Assembly (NCBI GenBank): GCA_963680875.1
Contig: OY804579.1
Location: forward strand, 16,011,506 to 16,075,505
From: Bathymodiolus brooksi
Lineage: Eukaryota; Mollusca; Bivalvia; Mytilida; Modiolidae
DNA: 64,000 bases
Reading direction: 5' to 3'
Positions 54,601 to 64,000 of the stretch are shown in pieces. The first letter of the stretch is position 1, and every line of letters starts with the position of its first letter. The notes under the pieces were generated by a model. That model worked only from the letters and a program-made list of their open reading frames with translations. It was not told the DNA's origin and made no database searches. A program made the translations under genes and the position numbers.

Positions 54601-57258
54601 TTTGGTTTCAATTGTCCAAGTGGTTTCAGAGAAGAAGCGTTTTGAAACATTTTTCCCATAGGGTCCAATGTTAAACTAAGTCCTGCCGTAGCCGCCATTT
54701 TCCATTTTAAATTGGAACAAAAAACCTAAAATTTGTAGAGGACCATCCAATGAACATTCCTGTCTAGTTTGGATTCAGTCTGATTTGTAGTTTCTGAGAA
54801 GAAGCGTTTTGAAACATTTTTCCCATAGGGTCCAATGTTAAACTAAGTCCTGCCATAGCCGCCATTTTGAATTTCATATCGGAACAAAAAACCTTAAGTT
54901 TGTAGAGGACCATCTAATGAACATTCATCTTCAGTTTGGCTTTAATCATATTCATAGTTTCTGAAAAGAAGGCATTTGAACATTTTCCCATAGGGTCCAA
55001 TATTAATCTATTTCCTGCGGTGGCGGCCATCTTGGATTTCCGATCGACATAAAAAACCTATATTTTGTAGAGGACCTTCCAATGATCATTCTTGTGTAGT
55101 TTGTTTTCAATTGTCCAAGTGGTGTCAGAGAGGAAGCGTTTTGAGACACTTTTCCCATAGGGTCCAATGTTAAACTAAGTCCTGCCATAGCCGCCCTTTT
55201 GAATTTCATATCGGAACAAAAAACCTTAAGTTTGTAGAGGACCATCTAATGAACATTCATCTTCAGTTTGGCTTTAATCATATTCATAGTTTCTGAAAAG
55301 AAGGCATTTGAACATTTTCCCATAGGGTCCAATATTAATCTATTTCCTGCGGTGGCGGCCATCTTGGATTTCCGATCGGCATAAAAAACCTAAATTTTGT
55401 AGAGGACCTTCCAATAATCATTCTTGGGTAGATTGTTTTCAATTGTCCAAGTGGTGTCAGAGAGGAAGCGTTTTGAGACACTTTTCCCAAAGGGTCCAAT
55501 GTTAAACTAAGTCTTGCTGTAGCCGCCATCTTCCATTTCATATCGGAACAAAAAACCTAAACTGTGTAGAGGACCATCCAATGAACATTCCTGTCTAGTT
55601 TGGATTCAGTCTGATTTGTAGTTTCTGAGAAGAAGGCATTTGAACATTTTCCCTAAGGGTCCAATGATAATCTATGTCCTGCGGTGTCGGCCATCTTGGA
55701 TTTCTGATCGGCATCAAAAAAAGAAACTTTATAGGGGACCTTTCAATGATCATTCCTGGGAAGTTTGGTTTCAATTGTCCAAGTGGTTTCAGAGAAGAAG
55801 CGTTTTGAAACATTTTTCCCATAGGGTCCAATGTTAAACTAAGTCCTGCCGTAGCCGCCATTTTCCATTTTAAATTGGAACAAAAAACCTAAAATTTGTA
55901 GAGGACCATCCAATGAACATTCCTGTCTAGTTTGGATTCAGTCTGATTTGTAGTTTCTGAGAAGAAGCGTTTTGAAACATTTTTCCCATAGGGTCCAATG
56001 TTAAACTAAGTCCTGCCATAGCCGCCATTTTGAATTTCATATCGGAACAAAAAACCTTAAGTTTGTAGAGGACCATCTAATGAACATTCATCTTCAGTTT
56101 GGCTTTAATCATATTCATAGTTTCTGAAAAGAAGGCATTTGAACATTTTCCCATAGGGTCCAATATTAATCTATTTCCTGCGGTGGCGGCCATCTTGGAT
56201 TTCCGATCGGCATAAAAAACCTAAATTATGTAGAGGACATTCCAATGATCATTATTGGGCAGTTTGGTTTCAATTGTCCAAGTGGTGTCAGAGAGGAAGC
56301 GTTTTGAGACACTTTTCCCATAGGGTCCAATGTTAAACTAAGTCCTGCTGTAGCCGCCATCTATCATTTCATATCGGAACAAAAAACCTAAACTTTGTAG
56401 AGGACCATCCAATGAGCATTCCTGTCTAGTTTGGATTCAGTCTGATTTGTAGTTTCTGAGAAGATGGCATTTGAACATTTTCCCATAGAGTCCAATGTTA
56501 ATTTATGTCCTGCGGTGGTGGACATCTTGGATTTCCGATCGGCATAAAAAAAAACTAAATTTTGTAGAGGACCTTCCAATGATCATTCTTGGGCAGTTTG
56601 GTTTAAATTTTCCAAGTGGTTTCAGAGAGGAAGCGTTTTGAGACACTTTTCCCATAGGGTCCAATGCTAATCTATTTCCTGGGGTGGTGGCCATCTTGGA
56701 TTTCCAATCGGCATAAAAAATCTAAATTTTGTAGAGGATCTTCCAATGATCATTCTTCGGCAGTTTGGTTTAAATTGTCCAAGTGGTTTCAGAGAAAAAG
56801 CATTTTGAAACAATTCCCCCATAGGGTCCAATGTTAAACTAATTCCTGCCATAGCCGCCATTTTGAATTTCATATCGGAACAAAAAACCTTAAGTTTGTA
56901 GAGGACCATCTAATGAACATTCATCTTCAGTTTGGCTTTAATCATATTCATAGTTTCTGAAAAGAAGGCATTTGAACATTTTCCCATAGGGTCCAATATT
57001 AATCTATTTCCTGCGGTGGCGGCCATCTTGGATTTCCGATCGACATAAAAAAACTAAATTTTGTAGAGGACCTTCCAATGATCATTCTTGGGTAGTTTGT
57101 TTTCAATTGTCCAAGTGGTGTCAGAGAGGAAGCGTTTTGAGACACTTTTCACATAGGGTCCAATGTTAAACTAAGTCCTGCTGTAGCCGCCATCTATCAT
57201 TTCATATCGGAACAAAAAACCTAAACTTTGTAGAGGACCATCCAATGAGCATTCCTGT
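48612..57258 (-). repeat. Higher-order repeat A, 2,993 / 2,827 bp
   Basis: Matching landmarks lie at 48612, 51605 and 54432 (spacings 2,993 and 2,827), and a second set at 49775, 52768 and 55595 (same spacings). The ratio to a 166.3-bp monomer is 18 and 17, so the second copy has lost one monomer. Within each copy a 1,163-bp (7-monomer) block is repeated. Copies look nearly identical over kilobases. The right boundary is an estimate. Confidence 0.85.
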
Positions 57259-58199
57259 CTAGTTTGGATTCAGTCTGATTTGTAGTTTCTGAGAAGAAGG
57301 CATTTGAACATTTTCCCATAGGGTCCAACGTTAATTTATGTCCTGCGGTGGTGGACATCTTGGATTTCCGATCGGCATAGAAAAAACCTAAATTTTGTAG
57401 AGGACCTTCCAATGATCATTCTTGGGCAGTTTGGTTTAAATTTTCCAAGTGGTTTCAGAGAGGAAGCGTTTTGAGACACTTGTCCCATAGGGTCCAATGT
57501 TAAACTAAGTCCTGCCATAGCCGCCATCTTGAATTTCATATCGGAACAAAAAACCTTAAGTTTGTAGAGGACCATCCAATGAACATTCAAGTTCAGTTTG
57601 GCTTTAATCATATTCATAGTTTCTGAAAAGAAGGCATTTGAACATTTTCCCATAGGGTCCAATGTTAATCTATTTCCTGCGGTGGTGGCCATCTTGGATT
57701 TCCGATCGGCATAAAAAAACCTAAATTTTGTAGAGGATCTTCCAATGATCATTCTTCGGCAGTTTGGTTTAAATTGTCCAAGTGGTTTCAGAGAAAAAGC
57801 GTTTTGAAACATTTTTCCCATAGGGTCCAATGTTAAACTAATTCCTGCCATAGCTGCCATTTTGAACTTCATATCGGAACAAAAAACCTTAAGTTTGTAG
57901 AGGACCATCTAATGAACATTCATCTTCAGTTTGGCTTTAATCATATTCATAGTTTCTGAAAAGAAGGCATTTGAACATTTTCCCATAGGGTCCAATATTA
58001 ATCTATTTCCTGCGGTGGCGGCCATCTTGGATTTCCGATCGGCATAAAAAGTCTAAATTCTGTAGAGGACCATCCAATGATCATTCTTGGGTAGTTTGTT
58101 TTCAATTGTCCAAGTGGTGTCAGAGAGGAAGCGTTTTGAGACACTTTTCCCATAGGGTCCAATGTTAAACTAAGTCTTGCTGTAGCCGCCATCTTCCAT

Positions 58200-61100
58200 T
58201 TCATATCGGAACAAAAAACCTAAACTTTGTAGAAGACCATCCAATGAACATTCCTGTCTAGTTTGGATTCAGTCTGAATTGTAGTTTCTGAGAAGAAGGC
58301 ATTTGAACATTTTCCCATAGGGTCCAATATTAATCTATTTCCTGCGGTGGCGGCCATCTTGGATTTCCGATCGGCATAAAAAACCAATATTTTGTAGAGG
58401 ACCTTCCAATAATCATTCTTGGGTAGATTGTTTTCAATTGTCCAAGTGGTGTCAGAGAGGAAGCGTTTTGAGACACTTTTCCCATAGGGTCCAATGTTAA
58501 ACTAAGTCTTGCTGTAGCTGGCATCTTCCATTTCATATCGGAACAAAAAACCTTAAGTTTGTAGAGGACCTTCCAATGATCATTCTTGGGCAGTTTGGTT
58601 TCAATTGTCCAAGTGGTTTCAGAGAAGAAGCGTTTTGAAACATTTTCCCCATAGGGTCCAATGTTAAACTAAGTCCTGCCATAGCCGCCATTTTGAATTT
58701 CATATCGGAACAAAAAACCTTAAGTTTGTAGAGGACCATCCAATGAACATTCAAGTTCAGTTTGGCTTTAATCATATTCATAGTTTCTGAAAAGAAGGCA
58801 TTTGAACATTTTCCCCATAGGGTCCAATGTTAATCTATTTCCTGCGGTGGTGGCCATCTTGGATTTCCGATCGGCATAAAAAACCTAAATTTTGTAGAGG
58901 ATCTTCCAATGATCATTCTTCGGCAGTTTGGTTTAAATTGTCCAAGTGGTTTCAGAGAAAAAGCGTTTTGAAACATTTTCCCCATAGGGTCCAATGTTAA
59001 ATTAATTCCTGCCATAGCCGCCATTTTGAATTTCATATCGGAACAAAAAATCTTAAGTTTGTAGAGGACCATCTAATGAACATTCATCTTCAGTTTGGCT
59101 TTAATCATATTCATAGTTTCTGAAAAGAAGGCATTTGAACATTTTCCAATAGGGTCCAATATTAATCTATTTCCTGCGGTGGCGGCCATCTTGGATTTCC
59201 GATCGGCATAAAAAACCTAAATTTTGTAGAGGACCTTCCAATGATCATTCTTGGGTAGTTTGTTTTCAATTGTCCAATTGGTGTCAGAGAGGAAGCGTTT
59301 TGAGACACTTTTCCCATAGGGTCCAATGGTAATCTATGTCATGCGGTGGCGGCCATCTTGGATTTTTGATCGGCATAAAAAACAGAAACTTTATAGGGGA
59401 CCTTTCAATGATCATTCCTGGGAAGTTTGGTTTCAATTGTCCCAGTGGTTTCAGAGAAGAAGCGTTTTGAAACATTTTTCCCATAGGGTCCAATGTTAAA
59501 CTAAGTCTTGCCGTAGCCGCCATTTTCCATTTTATATCGGAACAAAAAACCTAAAATTTGTAGAGGACCATCCAATGAACATTCCTGTCTAGTTTGGATT
59601 CAGTCTGATTTGTAGTTTCTGAGAAGAAGGCATTTGAACATTTTCCCATAGAGTCCAATGTTAATTTATGTCCTGCGGTGGTGGACATCTTGGATTTCCG
59701 ATCGGCATAAAAAAAACCTAAATTTTGTAGAGGACCTTCCAATGATCATTCTTGGGCAGTTTGGTTTAAATTTTCCAAGTGGTTTCAGAGAGGAAGCGTT
59801 TTGAGACACTTTTCCTATAGGGTCCAATGCTAATCTATTTCCTGCGGTGGTGGCCATCTTGGATTTCCAATCGGCATAAAAAATCTTAAGTTTGTAGAGG
59901 ACCTTCCAATGATCATTCTTGGGCAGTTTGGTTTCAATTGTCCAAGTGGTTGCAGAGAAGAAGCGTTTTGAAACATTTTCACCATAGGGTCCAATGTTAA
60001 ACTAAGTCCTGCCATAGCCGCCATTTTGAATTTCATATCGGAACAAAAAACCTTAAGTTTGTAGAGGACCATCCAATGAACATTCAAGTTCAGTTTGGCT
60101 TTAATCATATTCATAGTTTCTGAAAAGAAGGCATTTGAACATTTTCCCCATAGGGTCCAATGTTAATCTATTTCCTGCGGTGGTGGCCATCTTGGATTTC
60201 CGATCGGCATAAAAAACCTAAATTTTGTAGAGGATCTTCCAATGATCATTCTTCGGCAGTTTGGTTTAAATTGTCCAAGTGGTTTCAGAGAAAAAGCGTT
60301 TTGAAACATTTTCCCCATAGGGTCCAATGTTAAATTAATTCCTGCCATAGCCGCCATTTTGAATTTCATATCGGAACAAAAAATCTTAAGTTTGTAGAGG
60401 ACCATCTAATGAACATTCATCTTCAGTTTGGCTTTAATCATATTCATAGTTTCTGAAAAGAAGGCATTTGAACATTTTCCAATAGGGTCCAATATTAATC
60501 TATTTCCTGCGGTGGCGGCCATCTTGGATTTCCGATCGGCATAAAAAACCTAAATTTTGTAGAGGACCTTCCAATGATCATTCTTGGGTAGTTTGTTTTC
60601 AATTGTCCAATTGGTGTCAGAGAGGAAGCGTTTTGAGACACTTTTCCCATAGGGTCCAATGGTAATCTATGTCATGCGGTGGCGGCCATCTTGGATTTTT
60701 GATCGGCATAAAAAACAGAAACTTTATAGGGGACCTTTCAATGATCATTCCTGGGAAGTTTGGTTTCAATTGTCCCAGTGGTTTCAGAGAAGAAGCGTTT
60801 TGAAACATTTTTCCCATAGGGTCCAATGTTAAACTAAGTCTTGCCGTAGCCGCCATTTTCCATTTTATATCGGAACAAAAAACCTAAAATTTGTAGAGGA
60901 CCATCCAATGAACATTCCTGTCTAGTTTGGATTCAGTCTGATTTGTAGTTTCTGAGAAGAAGGCATTTGAACATTTTCCCATAGAGTCCAATGTTAATTT
61001 ATGTCCTGCGGTGGTGGACATCTTGGATTTCCGATCGGCATAAAAAAAACCTAAATTTTGTAGAGGACCTTCCAATGATCATTCTTGGGCAGTTTGGTTT

Positions 61101-62230
61101 AAATTTTCCAAGTGGTTTCAGAGAGGAAGCGTTTTGAGACACTTTTCCTATAGGGTCCAATGCTAATCTATTTCCTGCGGTGGTGGCCATCTTGGATTTC
61201 CAATCGGCATAAAAAATCTTAAGTTTGTAGAGGACCTTCCAATGATCATTCTTGGGCAGTTTGGTTTCAATTGTCCAAGTGGTTGCAGAGAAGAAGCGTT
61301 TTGAAACATTTTCACCATAGGGTCCAATGTTAAACTAAGTCCTGCCATAGCCGCCATTTTGAATTTCATATCGGAACAAAAAACCTTAAGTTTGTAGAGG
61401 ACCATCCAATGAACATTCAAGTTCAGTTTGGCTTTAATCATATTCATAGTTTCTGAAAAGAAGGCATTTGAACATTTTCCCCATAGGGTCCAATGTTAAT
61501 CTATTTCCTGCGGTGGTGGCCATCTTGGATTTCCGATCGGCATAAAAAACCTAAATTTTGTAGAGGATCTTCCAATGATCATTCTTCGGCAGTTTGGTTT
61601 AAATTGTCCAAGTGGTTTCAGAGAAAAAGCGTTTTGAAACATTTTCCCCATAGGGTCCAATGTTAAATTAATTCCTGCCATAGCCGCCATTTTGAATTTC
61701 ATATCGGAACAAAAAATCTTAAGTTTGTAGAGGACCATCTAATGAACATTCATCTTCAGTTTGGCTTTAATCATATTCATAGTTTCTGAAAAGAAGGCAT
61801 TTGAACATTTTCCAATGGGGTCCAATATTAATCTATTTCCTGCGGTGGCGGCCATCTTGGATTTCCGATCGGCATAAAAAACCTAAATTTTGTAGAGGAC
61901 CTTCCAATGATCATTCTTGGGTAGTTTATTTTCAATTGTCCAATTGGTGTCAGAGAGGAAGCGTTTTGAGACACTTTTCCCATAGGGTCCAATGGTAATC
62001 TATGTCATGCGGTGGCGGCCATCTTGGATTTTTGATCGGCATAAAAAACAGAAACTTTATAGGGGACCTTTCAATGATCATTCCTGGGAAGTTTGGTTTC
62101 AATTGTCCCAGTGGTTTCAGAGAAGAAGCGTTTTGAAACATTTTTCCCATAGGGTCCAATGTTAAACTAAGTCTTGCCGTAGCCGCCATTTTCCATTTTA
62201 TATCGGAACAAAAAACCTAAAATTTGTAGA
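58200..62230 (-). repeat. Higher-order repeat B, 1,333 bp, three copies
   Basis: Landmarks at 58830, 60163 and 61496 (spacing 1,333 each) and at 59284, 60617 and 61950 (1,333 each) define an 8-monomer unit. Copies seem almost identical; one difference noticed is CCAATAGGG versus CCAATGGGG near 61815. Boundaries are approximate. Confidence 0.85.
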
Positions 62231-64000
62231 GGACCATCCAATGAACATTCCTGTCTAGTTTGGATTCAGTCCGATTTGTAGTTTCTGAGAAGAAGCGTTT
62301 TGAAATTTTTCCCATAGGGTCCAATGTTAAACTAAGTCCTGCCATGGCCGCCATTTTGAATTTCATATCGGAACAAAAAACCAAAAGTTTGTAGAGGACC
62401 ATCCAATGAACATTCAAGTTCAGTTTGGCTTTAATCATATTCATAGTTTCTGAAAAGAAGGCATTTGAACATTTTCCCATAGGGTCCAATGTTAATCTAT
62501 TTCCTGCGGTGGTGGCCATCTTGGATTTCCGATCGGCATAAAAAACCTAAATTTTGTAGAGGATCTTCTAATGATCATTCTTCGGCAGTTTGGTTTAAAT
62601 TGTCCAAGTGGTTTCAGAGAAAAAGCGTTTTGAAACATTTTCCCCATAGGGTCCAATGTTAAACTAATTCCTGCCATAGCCGCCATTTTGAATTTCATAT
62701 CGGAACAAAAAACCTTAAGTTTGTAGAGGACCATCTAATGAACATTCATCTTCAGTTTGGCTTTAATCATATTCATAGTTTCTGAAAAGAAGGCATTTGA
62801 ACATTTTCCCATAGGGTCTAATATTAATCTATTTCCTGCGGTGGCGGCCATCTTGGATTTCCGATCGGCATAAAAAACCTAAATTTTGTAGAGGACCTTC
62901 CAATGATCATTCTTGGGTAGTTTGTTTTCAATTGTCCAAGTGGTGTCAGAGAGGAAGTGTTTTGAGACACTTTTCCCACAGGGTCCAATGTTAAACTAAG
63001 TCTTGCTGTAGCCGCCATCTTCCATTTCATATCGGAACAAAAAACCTAAACTTTGTAGAGGACCATCCAATGAACATTCCTGTCTAGTTTGGATTCAGTC
63101 TGATTTGTAGTTTCTGAGAAGAAAGTATTTGAACATTTTCCCATAGGGTCCAATGATAATCTATGTCCTGCGGTGGCGGCCATCTTGGATTTCTGATCGG
63201 CATAAAAAACAGAAAATATATAGGGGACCTTTCAACGATCATTCCTGGGAAGTTTGGTTTCAATTGTCCCAGTGGTTTCAGAGAAGAAGCGTTATGAAAC
63301 ATTTTTCCCATAGGGTTCAATGTTAAACTAAGTCTTGCCGTAGCTGCCATTTTCCATTTTATATCGGAACAAAAAACCTAAAATTTGTAGAGGACCATCC
63401 AATGAACATTCCTGTCTAGTTTGGATTCAGTCTGATTTGTAGTTTCTGAGAAGAAGCGTTTTGAAATTTTTCCCATAGGGTCCAATGTTAAACTAAGTCC
63501 TGCCATGGCCGCCATTTTGAATTTCATATCGGAACAAAAAACCTTAAGTTTGTAGAGGACCATCCAATGAACATTCAAGTTCAGTTTGGCTTTAATCATA
63601 TTCATAGTTTCTGAAAAGAAGGCATTTGAACATTTTCCCATAGGGTCCAATGTTAATCTATTTCCTGCGGTGGTGGCCATCTTGGATTTCCGATCGGCAT
63701 AAACAACCAAAATTTTGTAGAGGACCTTCCAATAATCATTCTTGGGTAGTTTGTTTTCAATTGTCCAAGTGGTGTCAGAGAGGAAGCGTTTTGAGACACT
63801 TTTCCCATAGGGTCCAATGTTAAACTAAGTCTTGCTGTAGCCGCCATCTTCCATTTCATATCGGAACAAAAAACCTAAACTTTGTAGAGGACCATCCAAT
63901 GAACATTCCTGTCTAGTTTGGATTCAGTCTGATTTGTAGTTTCTGAGAAGAAGGCATTTGAACATTTTCCCATAGGGTCCAATGTTAATTTATGTCCTGC

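Larger units (their letters stand above)
43629..64000 (-). repeat. Satellite array, ~166-bp monomers in higher-order repeats (runs off window)
   Basis: It starts with an element head (CAGAGGCTCTCAAGAG, then TCGTTCACCTGGTTA). It is then built from monomers of 165-168 bp, marked by CATAGGGTCCAATGTTAA, e.g. at 48011, 48179, 48344, 48511, 48676 and 48843. Monomers alternate between type A (GCCGCCATTTTGAATTTCAT, ATCGGAACAAAAAACC) and type B (GGTGGCGGCCATCTTGGATT, TCCGATCGGCATAAAAAACC), giving a ~332-bp dimer. AGAGGACCTTCCAATGATCA, CAATTGTCCAAGTGGTTTCA and GAGGAAGCGTTTTGA are in most. All short ORFs on both strands, including those of 179 and 190 codons, are readings of these monomers. Its core motifs are those of the element at 39766, so it is probably that element's core, massively expanded. 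Confidence 0.93.

Noticed and set aside
43629..64000. A multigene family of small proteins (many 60-100 codon ORFs)
   Set aside because: They are frames of a ~166-bp satellite on both strands, often ending at the same repeat landmarks, with no independent start context or introns.

Overview
The window is eukaryotic, AT-rich nuclear DNA that most likely comes from a bivalve mollusc. Genes are split by GT-AG introns, there are no prokaryote-style ORF clusters, and several repeat types are ones I associate from memory with bivalve and especially mytilid genomes: a CAACGAAGTTG hairpin head, the GTGTTTAAC / CCGGAGTACCCGGAGAAAA short interspersed repeat, 'pearl'-like tandem-core elements, and an RT-derived ORF with VYISQLIRYSRAC. 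The species assignment is inference.

Two protein-coding loci can be supported. (1) A plus-strand annexin of the A7/A11 type runs through 11 exons from 7267 to the TAA at 23748. It gives at least 458 codons: a Gly/Pro/Gln/Tyr-rich N-terminal region and four annexin repeats, in frame across every junction. Its 5' end (start codon) was not found. (2) A single minus-strand exon at 39573-39764 encodes the start of a MAP3K12/13 (DLK/LZK) kinase domain. No other exon of that kinase was recognised in the window.

Tandem and dispersed repeats fill the rest; tandem arrays alone take up more than half of the window. 1-7266: AT-rich DNA with small TIR elements and short tandem arrays. 7267-23748: the annexin gene, whose introns hold a 32-bp minisatellite (10672-11430), a 36/38-bp minisatellite inside a TIR element (11662-14187), a 64-bp array, a hAT-like element with a zinc-finger fragment, a foldback element, a pogo/Tigger-like element with a transposase remnant, and a nested insertion carrying a long hairpin. 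23749-29397: intergenic, with decayed retroelement fragments. 29398-39535: about 10.1 kb of a 17-bp minisatellite. 39573-39764: the kinase exon. 39766-42125: a pearl-like head/tandem-core/tail element. 42126-43628: AT-rich spacer with a degraded TIR element. 43629-64000: about 20.4 kb of a ~166-bp satellite organised in higher-order repeats (HORs) and running off the window.

The most notable observation is that the 17-bp minisatellite unit is the same sequence as the kinase exon's 5' splice junction (14 of 17 bases, same orientation, at the array edge). The array lies where that exon's downstream intron should be, so a minus-strand transcript would carry roughly 600 splice-donor-like sequences. 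The second is the satellite: dimeric ~332 bp organisation, HORs of 2,993/2,827 bp and 1,333 bp, and recurrent perfect YY1-type motifs.
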